Assembly (NCBI GenBank): GCA_027459645.1 | Contig: DAIDHQ010000004.1 | Span: forward strand, 62,001-126,000 | DNA length: 64,000 bases | Source: Vulcanimicrobiota bacterium | GTDB taxonomy: Bacteria > Vulcanimicrobiota > Vulcanimicrobiia > Vulcanimicrobiales > Vulcanimicrobiaceae | Reading direction: 5' to 3' | In this document: positions 54,401-64,000 of the stretch, piece by piece | How the letters are laid out: the number at the start of each line of letters is the position of its first letter | Numbering within the stretch: the first letter of the stretch is position 1 | The notes under the pieces: model-generated | Seen by the model: the letters and a program-made list of their open reading frames with translations, nothing else | Told to the model about the DNA's origin: nothing | The model's database searches: none | Translations under genes and position numbers: made by a program

Positions 54401-56503
54401 TTGGCCACACGAGATTTCGCCCTCGAGAAGACCCGTAACATCGGCATCGCTGCTCACATCGATGCCGGTAAGACGACTTGTACCGAGCGCATCCTATTCT
54501 ATACCGGGCGCGTGCATAAGATCGGTGAAGTGCATGACGGCGCCGCGACGATGGACTGGATGGTCCAGGAGCAAGAGCGCGGCATCACGATCACGTCGGC
54601 CGCTACGGCAGCCACGTGGCGCGATCACCGGATCAATATCATCGATACGCCTGGGCACGTGGACTTCACGGTCGAGGTCGAGCGCTCGCTTCGCGTGCTC
54701 GACGGGCTCGTCGCGCTCTTTGACTCGGTTGCCGCCGTGCAGCCGCAGTCCGAGACCGTCTGGCGTCAAGCGAACAAATATAAAGTTCCGCGCATCATCT
54801 TCGTCAATAAGATGGACCGCATGGGTGCGGACTTCTTTAACGTCGTCGACAAGATTCGCGAGCGTCTCGGCGCGCGCGCCGTGCCGATTCAGGTGCCGAT
54901 CGGCGCCGAAGATCAGTTCCAAGGCGTCGTCGATCTCTTCACGATGAAGAAGACGATCTACACCGACGACCTCGGTTCGACGATGGCGAACGACCCGGTG
55001 ACCGATGCCGACGGCGAACTCAAGGCGCTTGCCGACAAGTGGCGCCAAGAACTCGTCGAGGCGATCGCCGAGCAAGACGACGAATTGCTCGAGATGTTCT
55101 TTGGCGGCGAAGAGCTGCCGATCGAACGCATGAAGAATGCGCTTCGCAAGGCGACGATCGCCGGCACGGTTCTTCCGATGCTGTGCGGTTCGGCGTTCAA
55201 GAACAAAGGCGTGCAGCCGTTGCTCGACGCAATCGTCGAGTATCTGCCGTCGCCGCTCGATGCGAAAGCGATCGTCGGTACCGACGAAGACGGCGCCGAG
55301 ATCACGCGTAAGCCGGACGACAACGAACCGTTCAGCGCGCTCGCGTTCAAGATCGCGACCGATCCGTACGGCAACCTGACGTACTTCCGCGTCTATTCCG
55401 GCACGCTCAATAAGGGCTCGTACGTATACAATTCGCGTTCGGGCAAGAAAGAGCGCATCGGACGCATCCTGCGGATGCACGCGAACCATCGCGAAGACAT
55501 CGATTCGATCGGCGCGGGCGACATCGCGGCGGCGGTCGGCTTGACCGACACGCGCACCGGCGACACGTTGTGCGACGAAAAGAAACCGATCGTGCTAGAG
55601 TCGATCACGTTCCCGGAACCCGTCATCTTCCAGGCGATCGAGCCGAAGTCGAAGGCGGATCAGGATCAGCTCGGTAAGGGCCTCGCGCGCCTCGCGCAGG
55701 AAGATCCGACGTTCCGCATGCGTACCGATGAAGAGACGCAGCAAACGATCATCGGCGGCATGGGCGAACTGCATTTGGAAATCATCGTCGATCGTCTGCG
55801 TCGCGAATTCAAAGTCGAAGCGAACGTCGGTAAGCCGCAGGTCGCGTACAAAGAAGCGATCGGTAAGACCGTCGAAAAGCAAGGCAAATTCGTGCGTCAG
55901 TCCGGCGGCAAAGGCCAGTACGGCGACGTGTGGCTGCGCGTCGAACCGCTCGAACCCGGTTCGGGCTTCCAGTTCGAATGGAAGATCGTCGGCGGCGCGG
56001 TTCCCAAAGAATACCAAAAGGCCGTTCAGCAAGGCGTCGAAGAGGCCTCGCAAAACGGCGTGTTGGCGGGCTTCCCCGTGCTCGACTTCAAGGTGACTGC
56101 ATTCGACGGTTCCTACCACGACGTCGACTCCTCGGAAATGGCGTTCAAGATCGCCGCGTCGATGGGCTTCAAGGAAGCCAATCGTTCGGCCGGACCGTAC
56201 ATTCTCGAGCCGATCATGAAGGTCGAAGTGACGACGCCGAAAGATTATCTCGGCGCGATCAACGGCGACTTGAACCGCCGTCGCGGCATGATTCAGTCGA
56301 CGGAAGAAGCTCCGGGCGGCGCGCAGATCATCATGGCGCACGTCCCGCTATCAGAGATGTTCGGGTACGCAACCGACATGCGTTCTATGACGCAAGGTCG
56401 CGCGACGTACACGATGGAGTTCTCTCATTACGAGAAAGCTCCGAAGACGGTCGAAGAGGAAATCATCGCCAAATCGGCCGGCAAGAAGGGTGCTCCGGCA
56501 TAA
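54401..56503 (+). CDS. fusA: Elongation factor G
   Basis: This is a 700-residue translocation GTPase with all G motifs: [12 protein letters not shown] (G1), DTPGHVDFT (G3), [10 protein letters not shown] (G4) and the five usual domains. The start is TTG 54401; the region before it (TTTTTTAAG) lacks a good SD, so initiation may depend on coupling with rpsG 22 bases upstream. A small oddity is CTE in place of the usual TTE after GKTT. A 95-base spacer leads to tuf. Confidence 0.97.
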   Translation: MATRDFALEKTRNIGIAAHIDAGKTTCTERILFYTGRVHKIGEVHDGAATMDWMVQEQERGITITSAATAATWRDHRINIIDTPGHVDFTVEVERSLRVLDGLVALFDSVAAVQPQSETVWRQANKYKVPRIIFVNKMDRMGADFFNVVDKIRERLGARAVPIQVPIGAEDQFQGVVDLFTMKKTIYTDDLGSTMANDPVTDADGELKALADKWRQELVEAIAEQDDELLEMFFGGEELPIERMKNALRKATIAGTVLPMLCGSAFKNKGVQPLLDAIVEYLPSPLDAKAIVGTDEDGAEITRKPDDNEPFSALAFKIATDPYGNLTYFRVYSGTLNKGSYVYNSRSGKKERIGRILRMHANHREDIDSIGAGDIAAAVGLTDTRTGDTLCDEKKPIVLESITFPEPVIFQAIEPKSKADQDQLGKGLARLAQEDPTFRMRTDEETQQTIIGGMGELHLEIIVDRLRREFKVEANVGKPQVAYKEAIGKTVEKQGKFVRQSGGKGQYGDVWLRVEPLEPGSGFQFEWKIVGGAVPKEYQKAVQQGVEEASQNGVLAGFPVLDFKVTAFDGSYHDVDSSEMAFKIAASMGFKEANRSAGPYILEPIMKVEVTTPKDYLGAINGDLNRRRGMIQSTEEAPGGAQIIMAHVPLSEMFGYATDMRSMTQGRATYTMEFSHYEKAPKTVEEEIIAKSAGKKGAPA

Positions 56504-56549
56504 CCACTCGGCGGCATAAGCTGAGTTATTCAAACAACATAGGCTACAG

Positions 56550-56570
56550 CCGTCGAGATTTCATCGACGG
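56550..56570 (+). promoter_or_regulatory. Hairpin in fusA-tuf spacer
   Basis: CCGTCGA (56550-56556) pairs perfectly with TCGACGG (56564-56570) around a GATTTCA loop. It stands 28 bases before the tuf ATG, within the spacer between fusA and tuf. It could be an attenuator, an mRNA-stability hairpin or a processing site; no T-run follows, so termination is unlikely. Confidence 0.45.
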
Positions 56571-56598
56571 ATACTAACGAGGAAAAGCGAAAACAAAC

Positions 56599-57798
<1,200 letters not shown>

Positions 57799-57863
57799 TT
57801 TTCGCCCAATAGCGTCGTTGTGAGGGGGCTCGTGGTCCCCAGTAGACCACGTCACCCCCTCAC
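57799..57863 (+). ncRNA. Candidate structured 3' UTR element, tuf copy
   Basis: Right after the tuf stop the sequence TTTTCGCCC, then TAGCGTCGTTG, then a hairpin repeats the layout seen after rpoC. The outer stem GTGAGGGGG (57820-57828) pairs with CCCCCTCAC (57855-57863). The inner stem CGTGGTC (57831-57837) pairs with GACCACG (57845-57851) around a CCCAGTA loop. Roughly three quarters of the first 33 bases match the rpoC copy, and the stem letters differ yet still pair, which supports RNA structure. No T-run follows. Confidence 0.55.
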
Positions 57864-57924
57864 GCCTCGCTCTGGACGAAAACACCCTCGCTGTGATACG
57901 GTACCTTCCGGACTTCCCGTAACC

Positions 57925-57952
57925 TTGACTTCGTTCTTTGAAAATTTAGGAT
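57925..57952 (+). promoter_or_regulatory. Promoter of rpsJ
   Basis: TTGACT (57925-57930) and TAGGAT (57947-57952) are separated by 16 bases. The predicted start (about 57959) is only four bases before the rpsJ ATG at 57963, so the rpsJ transcript would be almost leaderless, as for the triplet operon. Read-through from tuf cannot be excluded. Confidence 0.6.
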
Positions 57953-57962
57953 AGAGACAGAG

Positions 57963-58271
57963 ATGGCTAAGCAGAAGATTCGCATTCGTTTGAAGGCGTT
58001 CGATCACAAAGTTTTGGACCAAAGCGCCGAGCGTATCGTCGAGACGGCGAAGCGCACCGGTGCCTTCGTGTCGGGTCCCGTCCCGCTGCCGACCGAGATC
58101 AATCGGTTCTGCGTTCAGCGGTCGACGAACAACGACAAGAAGTCCCGCGAACATTTCGAGATGCGTACGCACAAGCGTCTCATCGATATCCTTCAGGCGT
58201 CGCCAAAGACGATGGATGCGCTGATGCATCTCGACTTGCCGGCCGGCGTCGACATCGAACTCAAAGCCTAA
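57963..58271 (+). CDS. rpsJ: Ribosomal protein S10
   Basis: This 102-residue S10/NusE shows [28 protein letters not shown] and [13 protein letters not shown]. It normally opens the long S10 operon, but here an intrinsic terminator stands 25 bases after its stop and the next gene is an unrelated exported protein on the other strand. It is therefore a single-gene unit with its own promoter. Confidence 0.97.
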   Translation: MAKQKIRIRLKAFDHKVLDQSAERIVETAKRTGAFVSGPVPLPTEINRFCVQRSTNNDKKSREHFEMRTHKRLIDILQASPKTMDALMHLDLPAGVDIELKA

Positions 58272-58295
58272 GCGAAGCGCCGCGAGCGTTTCTAT

Positions 58296-58338
58296 AAGCA
58301 TCGAGCCCGGGAGTGTATCTCGGGCTCGATGCTTTTTT
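58296..58338 (+). terminator. Intrinsic terminator after rpsJ
   Basis: A stem of about 13 base pairs (AAGCATCGAGCCC pairing 58296-58308 with 58322-58334), with further weak closing pairs, ends in six T. It ends the rpsJ transcript and thereby separates it from any S10-operon genes. Confidence 0.93.
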
Positions 58339-58355
58339 ATCTCTCACGCGACGCG

Positions 58356-58781
58356 TTACGGGTTGGTGATTTCGAACCGCTGGCTCTTCCCTATTTCGCG
58401 AAGGGTCCAGTTGATAAAGCCCGGCTCGGTGAACGTGATGCCGTTACGCCACGCGTCGGCCGTGGCGAAGGGGTGTCCGCAAGCGTCCAGCACTTGCACG
58501 CGCATTTTGATGTATTCTTGCCGGGCGACTTGAAGGCGAGCGCGGCGTCCCGGGTCGACGTTTTGCGCTTGGCTCCCCGGCCCGGAATCGACCGGGACGT
58601 CCCGACACGTGGTGCCTTTGCAGAGCCGGTGCAGGAACGAGACGCGGGTGAAGTACGTCGTGCTGTTCCTGCAATTGACGACGACGGTGCCGCGGATATT
58701 TTGTGCCTGGGTAGCGCCCGCGGAGGCGAGCGTCAGGACGAGAACGGTAACGGCAACGAGCGGATGGAAGAGGACGCGCAT
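58356..58781 (-). CDS. Small secreted protein, four cysteines
   Basis: This 141-residue protein starts at ATG 58781 (MRVLFHPLVAVTVLVL), preferred over an upstream start because it opens directly into a signal peptide that probably ends at AGATQA. The mature part is beta-rich with two cysteine pairs (CRNSTTYF, CKGTTC, CGHPF) likely to form disulfides. No family recognised. It faces the rpsJ terminator and is divergent from the DUF5654 gene. Confidence 0.6.
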   Translation of the reverse strand: MRVLFHPLVAVTVLVLTLASAGATQAQNIRGTVVVNCRNSTTYFTRVSFLHRLCKGTTCRDVPVDSGPGSQAQNVDPGRRARLQVARQEYIKMRVQVLDACGHPFATADAWRNGITFTEPGFINWTLREIGKSQRFEITNP

Positions 58782-58890
58782 AGGGCCTCCAAAACGGTCG
58801 CCGAGTAAAATGGGCAACCAAGGGACGCCTTTCCCGCCGCGGGCCGCTTGGCCTGCAGTTCGTAATTGCCATTCTCATGAGAGGTGATGC

Positions 58891-59130
58891 ATGGAAGTCA
58901 AACCGACCTATCTCGGCACGATGATCGCCCTTGCGACGGTCGCGTTCGGCCTGATCGCCGCGGGCGCGTGGAACAAATTCATCACGGATCTGATCGCGCT
59001 CTTTTTAAAGCCCGGAGCGGGGCTGTGGGCCGAACTCGGCTATGCCGTGATCATTACGATCGTCGCGATTCTCGTCGTGCAGAATCTCGGCAAGATTGCC
59101 GAACGTCAGAGCGGCGGTCCGAAGGGTTAG
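58891..59130 (+). CDS. DUF5654 small membrane protein
   Basis: A 79-residue protein of the DUF5654 family with two membrane helices (LGTMIALATVAFGLIAAGAW and GYAVIITIVAILVVQNLG) joined by an amphipathic segment. It is frequent in GC-rich bacteria and archaea, function unknown. Its stop overlaps the Dyp peroxidase gene by four bases at the 3' ends. Confidence 0.85.
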   Translation: MEVKPTYLGTMIALATVAFGLIAAGAWNKFITDLIALFLKPGAGLWAELGYAVIITIVAILVVQNLGKIAERQSGGPKG

Positions 59131-60056
59131 TTCGGCCCTTCGTCCGTCGAGAAGCGTTTGAGCGCGGTGATCGACGGTACCACGTAATAGCTGCCGGTGA
59201 GGGCGGTCGTATAGCGCGTGATCGCGTCGCGTACGCCGTCCTCGATCCCGGCCATGCGACGCAGCATGCGGTCCAAGCGCGATTGTTCGGCGGAGAAACC
59301 GACGAACAGCGTGCCCCACTCGCGCACGTTGCCGTACGGCGTATTGCGGCGAAAGATTTTTTGTTCTTCGCCGTCGACGACGTCTTTCGCGCGGCTCACG
59401 TGCGAATCTGTGGGCATTCGATCTTCCGGTAATTCGATGCTCTCGCTTTTGGTGCGTCCCATCGCGAGCTCCTGATCGCGCGTGCTCAAGATCTCCCACG
59501 TGGTCTCGTGGTGCCACTTTTGGAAGAGCAAGATCGACGCGCCTTCGCCCTGCTGACCGAGCGGGACCAGCGCCACGTCGGAAGCCTGCATCAAGCTCGG
59601 GTTTTCGGTTCCGTCGATAAAACCCGTAAGATCGCGACTGTGCTTGTACGACCAGCCGTCGAGATCGCGAACCAGGATCGCAACGCCGGCAAGTGCCTCG
59701 ATCGCGCCGCGCGCGCTCTGCCATACGATGTCGTACGACGCGCCGCTGAACCACAACCACAGATCGGCCTGCGTTGCGGGCATCGTGAAGGCTTCGACGC
59801 CTTCGTAAGCACGGTCGAAGTCGCGCGCATCGTGCGGCGTTTCGGCGGGCGCTAGTGCGCGCCAGAGCGAGGGGCGGAAACCTACGGCGAAATTCACCCC
59901 GCCGACGGTCGTGCGCGGTTCGTGAATGTTGGCTACCGTCGCGACGAACGTGCGCGGGTCGGTCCCGGGTTTCATATCGAATTCCAGGTAGATGTGCGCG
60001 GCGTCGCCGAGTGCAAAAATCGCAGGCTGTGGATGCATGTGCGAGGGTGTTCCCAC
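59127..60056 (-). CDS. Dyp-type heme peroxidase
   Basis: This is a 309-residue peroxidase with the GFIDGTENPS motif (distal Asp), the proximal His in SHVSRAKDV, and the C-terminal FVGFSAEQSRLDRMLRRM Arg/Phe block, typical of dye-decolorizing peroxidases. They oxidise aromatic compounds or dyes. The start is GTG 60056; an ATG at 60038 is possible. It has no signal peptide and no encapsulin neighbour, so a cytoplasmic role is likely. Confidence 0.93.
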   Translation of the reverse strand: MGTPSHMHPQPAIFALGDAAHIYLEFDMKPGTDPRTFVATVANIHEPRTTVGGVNFAVGFRPSLWRALAPAETPHDARDFDRAYEGVEAFTMPATQADLWLWFSGASYDIVWQSARGAIEALAGVAILVRDLDGWSYKHSRDLTGFIDGTENPSLMQASDVALVPLGQQGEGASILLFQKWHHETTWEILSTRDQELAMGRTKSESIELPEDRMPTDSHVSRAKDVVDGEEQKIFRRNTPYGNVREWGTLFVGFSAEQSRLDRMLRRMAGIEDGVRDAITRYTTALTGSYYVVPSITALKRFSTDEGPN

Positions 60057-60077
60057 TGCGCCCGGAACAATCTTTTC

Positions 60078-60818
60078 GTGAACGACGCTAAAGAACGCTT
60101 TACCGAGCGCGTCGCCGATTACGTTCGCTATCGCCCTGCCTATGCGCCCGAAATCATCGACGCCGTTCTCGCGGGCTTTACCGCTCCCGCGGTAGCCGAC
60201 CTCGGTGCGGGAACCGGCATTTCATCACACCTGCTCGCGCAGCGGGGCGCGCGCGTCTTTGCAGTAGAGCCCAATGCCGCGATGCGTTCGGCGATCGTAC
60301 CCGGGCCACGCATCACGATCGTCGACGGGAGTGCCGAGACAACGAACCTGCCCGACGGCAGCGTCGACGTCGTTGCTGCGTTTCAAGCCTACCACTGGTT
60401 CGATCACGATGCGGTGCTGCGCGAGGCGCAGCGAATCGTGCGGCGCGACGGCCGGTTCGCTGCAGTATGGAACACGCGCGACCGCCGCGATCCCTTCACC
60501 GAGGCCTACGAAGCGATCGTCGACCGCTACGACGAGAGTGGCGCGCGCCATCGTTCGCCCGGTCGTAACGTGACCACCTTGGACGATCTTCGCCGGCACG
60601 GTTGGCGCAATCCACGAGTCGTCAGTGCTAGCCACACGCAGCGGCTCGATGCCGATGCGGTGATCGGCTTTGCCCGCTCGGCATCGTATTTGCCAAAATC
60701 GGGTGCGGCGTACGATGCGATGGCGTCGGAGATGCTTGCGCTCTACGATCGATGGCCCGAGCCGGCGGCCTTCACCTGGATCACGGAAGCGTACCTCGCA
60801 GAACGCCCGCTCGAATGA
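60078..60818 (+). CDS. Class I SAM methyltransferase
   Basis: A 246-residue enzyme begins at GTG 60078 (VNDAKERFTERVADYVRYRP, the usual start of this family). ADLGAGTGISSHLLAQRG is the SAM-binding loop and VAAFQAYHWFD the post-motif acid. Substrate unknown; the family includes ubiquinone-like and small-molecule methyltransferases. It is divergent from the Dyp gene with 21 bases between the starts. Confidence 0.85.
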   Translation: MNDAKERFTERVADYVRYRPAYAPEIIDAVLAGFTAPAVADLGAGTGISSHLLAQRGARVFAVEPNAAMRSAIVPGPRITIVDGSAETTNLPDGSVDVVAAFQAYHWFDHDAVLREAQRIVRRDGRFAAVWNTRDRRDPFTEAYEAIVDRYDESGARHRSPGRNVTTLDDLRRHGWRNPRVVSASHTQRLDADAVIGFARSASYLPKSGAAYDAMASEMLALYDRWPEPAAFTWITEAYLAERPLE

Positions 60819-60849
60819 GGTCGCGTCCGGTGCCGCGAAGGCGGGCACC

Positions 60850-61275
60850 ATGCCAATCGCGCTTCGAGAATCAAGAACCCGCACGTTCCACGGCACGAAG
60901 CGCCGGATCTTTCATCTCCTCGAAGAGATGGGGACCTCCGGCGATCAAATTTGGCCCTTCGCCGCTCAGCCGTTCATGCGTTCGCCGGGTCCATTGACGC
61001 CGGACCGGACCGAAGAGTGGCATCTCGGCATTCATGCCGTGCTTCAAGAAGTCGTTCCCGAGGAACGAATCGTGTGGCGCATCCTCAACGAGGGCATGGA
61101 AGGGACGCACGGCTTCTACCTGTCGAGCGAAGGCAAGGAGACCGTGCTCGAATACCGGATCGAGGCATCGCTCAGTGAGAGCGAAGGCCGCATGCTCTGG
61201 CGCCGTTCCGAGGATGCTTTCGAACGTTCGACGGAGGCGCTCTTCGATAAACTCGCTCGCGTCTTAAAACGGTAG
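60850..61275 (+). CDS. SRPBCC (START/AHA1-like) protein
   Basis: A 141-residue protein starting at ATG 60850 with the SRPBCC pattern: [49 protein letters not shown] and [16 protein letters not shown]. Such proteins bind hydrophobic ligands or act in polyketide and lipid processes. The next gene starts five bases later, suggesting an operon with the AKR and acyl-CoA dehydrogenase genes. Confidence 0.8.
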   Translation: MPIALRESRTRTFHGTKRRIFHLLEEMGTSGDQIWPFAAQPFMRSPGPLTPDRTEEWHLGIHAVLQEVVPEERIVWRILNEGMEGTHGFYLSSEGKETVLEYRIEASLSESEGRMLWRRSEDAFERSTEALFDKLARVLKR

Positions 61276-61279
61276 GATC

Positions 61280-62266
61280 ATGCAGCATCGTCGTTTGGGA
61301 AAACATGGTCCCGAGGTCGCCGCGCTCGGTCTGGGATGCATGGGGATGTCGGAATTCTACGGAAGCGGCGACGAAGCCGAGTCCATCGCAACCATTCATC
61401 GCGCCCTGGACTTGGGCGTCACGATGCTCGACACCGCCGATATGTACGGCGTCGGCAAGAACGAAGAACTGGTCGGTAAAGCGATCGCCGGGCGGCGTGG
61501 CGCGGTGTTTCTCGCAACGAAGTTCGGCGTCGTTCGCGATGCCGACGACCGCTCTCGTCGCGGGATCAGCGGAAAGCCCGCCTATGTCAAGCAGGCGTGC
61601 GACGCATCGCTGCGGCGCTTGGGCGTCGATCACATCGATCTCTACTATCAACATCGCGTCGACCCCGAGACGCCGATCGAAGAGACCGTGGGAGCGATGG
61701 CCGAACTCGTGAGCGCCGGCAAGGTTCGCTACCTCGGATTATCCGAAGCAAGCGCCGCTACGATTTCGCGCGCCGTGCGCGTGCATCCGATCGCGGCCTT
61801 GCAGCAAGAGTGGTCGCTGTGGTCGCGCGATCTCGAAGAGAACGGCCAGCTCGCCGCGGCGCGGGAACACGGCGTGGCAATCGTTGCCTACTCGCCCCTC
61901 GGACGGGGATTCTTGACCGGAAAATTCCGGCGTCCCGGCGATTTCGAACCCGACGATTTCAGGCGTCACAATCCGCGCTTCCAAGGCGAGAACTTCGAAA
62001 AGAATCTGCAGCTCGTCGACCGCGTCGAGGAATTGGCGCGAGAGAAGGGCTGCACGCCCTCGCAACTGGCTCTTGCGTGGGTGCTCGCGCAGGGCGACGA
62101 CGTCGTGCCGATTCCCGGCACCAAGCATGTGGGATATCTCGAGCAAAATCTCGCCGCGCTCGACGTTCGTCTGACCGCCGAGGAACTGCGCCGTCTGAAC
62201 GACGTGTTTCCGCCCAACGTGGCCGCCGGCGATCGTTATCCCGATATGAGCGGCGTGAATCGATGA
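61280..62266 (+). CDS. Aldo/keto reductase
   Basis: A 328-residue NADP-dependent (alpha/beta)8 reductase: [29 protein letters not shown] with the catalytic Tyr, LATKFG with the Lys, and the coenzyme motif [15 protein letters not shown]. Most similar to the AKR11/13 oxidoreductase group. Likely reduces an aldehyde or quinone; the substrate cannot be read. It overlaps the next start (ATGA). Confidence 0.92.
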   Translation: MQHRRLGKHGPEVAALGLGCMGMSEFYGSGDEAESIATIHRALDLGVTMLDTADMYGVGKNEELVGKAIAGRRGAVFLATKFGVVRDADDRSRRGISGKPAYVKQACDASLRRLGVDHIDLYYQHRVDPETPIEETVGAMAELVSAGKVRYLGLSEASAATISRAVRVHPIAALQQEWSLWSRDLEENGQLAAAREHGVAIVAYSPLGRGFLTGKFRRPGDFEPDDFRRHNPRFQGENFEKNLQLVDRVEELAREKGCTPSQLALAWVLAQGDDVVPIPGTKHVGYLEQNLAALDVRLTAEELRRLNDVFPPNVAAGDRYPDMSGVNR

Positions 62267-63450
62267 CGATCGCGACGCGGCGTGCCGCCCCTCCCGATGC
62301 CGTCGATTTTCTCGGCATCGACGCGCTGCTTTCCGACGAAGAACGCTTGATTCGCGACACGGTTCGAGGTTTCGTTCGCGAACGCGTCCTGCCCGACGTC
62401 GCAACGTGGTTTGAAGAAGGCTATCTGCCGCGCGAATTGGGCCGCGAGCTCGGAAAACTCGGCCTGCTCGGCATGCACCTTTCGGGATACGACTGCCCTG
62501 GCGCGAGCGCCGTCGCCTATGGCATCGCGTGTCTCGAACTCGAGGCCGGAGATGCCGGCGTTCGCAGCTTTGCATCGGTGCAAGGCTCGCTTGCGATGTA
62601 TGCGATCTATCGATGGGGCAGCGAAGAGCAAAAGCGCGAGTATCTGCCGCGCATGGCGCGCGGCGAAGCGATCGGCTGTTTCGGTCTTACCGAGCCGGAC
62701 TTCGGCAGCAATCCCGCCGGCATGCGTACGTTCGCACGGCGCGACGGCAGCGACTGGATCCTCAACGGTACCAAGATGTGGATCACGAACGGTTCGATTG
62801 CCGACGTCGCGATCGTCTGGGCGAATTCCGACGACGGCATCGTCGGCTTTGCGGTGCCGACGAATACGAAAGGTTTTTCGGCATCGAATATCCATCGCAA
62901 GATTTCACTGCGCGCGTCGATCACGAGCGAACTCGTGCTGCAAGACGTGCGGTTGCCGGAGTCGGCGCGCTTACCGCTTGCAAACGGCCTCGGTGGTCCG
63001 CTCGCGTGTTTGAACGAGGCGCGCTTCGGCATTATCTGGGGCGCGATGGGGTCGGCGCGTACGTGTTATGAAACCGCGCTCGAATATTCGAAGACGCGCG
63101 TGCAGTTCGACCGGCCGATCGGCGGCTTTCAATTGACGCAAGAAAAGCTTGCGAACATGCTGCTCGAGCTCGGCAAAGGGACGCTGCTCGCGCTACACCT
63201 CGGAAGAAAGAAAGACGAAGGTACCCTGCACTCCTCGCAGGTCAGCTTCGGGAAACTGAACAACGTGCGCGAAGCGCTGGCGATCGCGCGCGAGGCGCGG
63301 ACGATCCTGGGCGCGAACGGCGTGACGCTGGAATATCCGGTCATCCGGCACATGAACAACTTGGAATCGGTGCTCACCTACGAAGGGACGAGCGAAGTGC
63401 ACACCCTGGTTATCGGGGCGCAAATCACCGGTATACCTGCGTTCACGTAA
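62263..63450 (+). CDS. Glutaryl-CoA-dehydrogenase-like acyl-CoA dehydrogenase
   Basis: A 395-residue acyl-CoA dehydrogenase starting at ATG 62263, overlapping the AKR stop. [61 protein letters not shown] and [22 protein letters not shown] carry the FAD loop and catalytic Glu; the pattern most resembles glutaryl-CoA dehydrogenases, which decarboxylate glutaryl-CoA to crotonyl-CoA. That reaction is a downstream step of aromatic-CoA catabolism, but the assignment is by resemblance only. Confidence 0.85.
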   Translation: MTIATRRAAPPDAVDFLGIDALLSDEERLIRDTVRGFVRERVLPDVATWFEEGYLPRELGRELGKLGLLGMHLSGYDCPGASAVAYGIACLELEAGDAGVRSFASVQGSLAMYAIYRWGSEEQKREYLPRMARGEAIGCFGLTEPDFGSNPAGMRTFARRDGSDWILNGTKMWITNGSIADVAIVWANSDDGIVGFAVPTNTKGFSASNIHRKISLRASITSELVLQDVRLPESARLPLANGLGGPLACLNEARFGIIWGAMGSARTCYETALEYSKTRVQFDRPIGGFQLTQEKLANMLLELGKGTLLALHLGRKKDEGTLHSSQVSFGKLNNVREALAIAREARTILGANGVTLEYPVIRHMNNLESVLTYEGTSEVHTLVIGAQITGIPAFT

Positions 63451-63502
63451 ACCCGACTTTTCCTCCTGAAAGACTGCGGCGGTATCGCTAGGATGGGAGG
63501 CA

Positions 63503-64000
63503 ATGATTGCCTCCGTCCGCTTACGCGACTTTACGACCGATCCGCGGCGCCTGATCCTTCTGAGTCTGCTCGCCGCGGTCGTTGGCGCGTGCGCCGGCGC
63601 GCTGGCGAAGCTTTTGCTCGTGATGATCGGGTTCATCACCCACCTCGCGTACTTCGGCAGCGCTCGCACGGGGCTGATCCAGCCCGATCCGCATCATTTT
63701 GGACCGCCTACGATTCTCTGGCCGGTGGTGGGTGGATTGATCGTGGGCTGCATAGCACGCTTCGGTACCGAGAAGATTCGCGGGCACGGCATTCCAGAAG
63801 CGATCGGCTCGATTCTCGAAGGCAACAGCATCATTCGAGCCCGGGTTGCGTTTTGGAAACCGATCGCTTCGGCGATTACGATCGGCACCGGCGGCCCCTT
63901 CGGTGCAGAAGGGCCGATCATCATGACGGGCGGCGCGTTCGGTTCGCTCTTCGCCCAATATTTGCATCTGTCGTCGTTCGAGCGCCGCACGCTGCTCGTC
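63503..64000 (+). CDS. ClC-type chloride channel/transporter, 3' truncated
   Basis: An ORF from ATG 63503, with GGGAGG just upstream, runs off the window after 166 residues. It begins with a basic DFTTDPRRLILL cytosolic start and membrane helices, then GHGIPEAIGSILEG (family GSGIP region) and GTGGPFGAEGPIIMTGG (family GREGP/GKEGP filter with the gating Glu). Ala replaces the usual basic residue before the gating Glu and His replaces Ser in GSGIP. This is a ClC-family anion channel or antiporter. Confidence 0.85.
   Translation, partial: MIASVRLRDFTTDPRRLILLSLLAAVVGACAGALAKLLLVMIGFITHLAYFGSARTGLIQPDPHHFGPPTILWPVVGGLIVGCIARFGTEKIRGHGIPEAIGSILEGNSIIRARVAFWKPIASAITIGTGGPFGAEGPIIMTGGAFGSLFAQYLHLSSFERRTLLV

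Noticed and set aside
54494-55489. A 331-codon frame antisense to fusA
   Set aside because: Shadow of the highly conserved fusA frame.

Overview
The window is GC-rich, densely coded bacterial chromosome. Two TonB-dependent receptors, several lipoproteins and c-di-GMP enzymes point to a diderm host. The gene mix (long MalT-like and BTAD regulators, an aromatic acyl-CoA pathway, scattered ribosomal genes) would fit a lineage such as Candidatus Eremiobacterota (WPS-2), but that is inference; an rpoC, fusA or tuf tree would settle it. No rRNA, tRNA, CRISPR array, transposase or phage gene was recognised. No gene-free stretch exceeds about 300 bases; the longest is the 250 bases before rpoC.

Layout. 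1-7684: the end of a GGDEF/EAL protein, a DUF4349 protein, a TonB receptor followed by two small exported proteins, a dinucleotide-binding protein and a propeller lipoprotein. 7751-11847: rpoC with its own promoter and terminator and no rpoB beside it. 11852-14255: a deaminase, a desaturase and an unknown gene. 14148-20994: a regulator island (LuxR-type, BTAD/SARP-like and MalT-like proteins) enclosing an amidase and an ABM protein. 21069-28324: a tiny ORF, an HD-GYP protein, a two-component system and a TonB receptor with a duplicated C-terminal domain. 28321-33702: a glycosylase-like protein, an M20 hydrolase, an Mpo1-like protein, a zinc-ribbon protein, a DUF3311/SSS transporter pair and a methyltransferase. 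33718-41642: xth, then a compact operon that reads as aerobic 2-aminobenzoyl-CoA degradation. 41620-49721: M23 peptidase, a reverse-strand DJ-1/RidA/SSS/DUF3311/EamA operon, an alpha/beta hydrolase, prepilin-like proteins and an acyltransferase. 49759-53364: three paralogous seven-helix membrane proteins plus a YtrA-type repressor, with a perfect operator over the promoter and start codon. 53361-58338: rpsL-rpsG-fusA-tuf, then rpsJ as a separate unit. 58356-64000: exported and membrane proteins, a Dyp peroxidase, a methyltransferase, SRPBCC and AKR proteins, a glutaryl-CoA-dehydrogenase-like enzyme and the start of a ClC channel.

How the parts relate. The 34.5-41.6 kb operon supplies a CoA ligase, the fused monooxygenase/reductase and beta-oxidation-type enzymes; the acyl-CoA dehydrogenase at 62.3 kb could act further down such a route. 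Two DUF3311/SSS transporter pairs flank this operon. The most system-like novelty is the repressor-controlled membrane triplet at 49.8-52.6 kb. Next come a conserved stem-loop after both rpoC and tuf, an 11-bp repeat array before the SARP-like gene, and the duplicated domain on the second TonB receptor.
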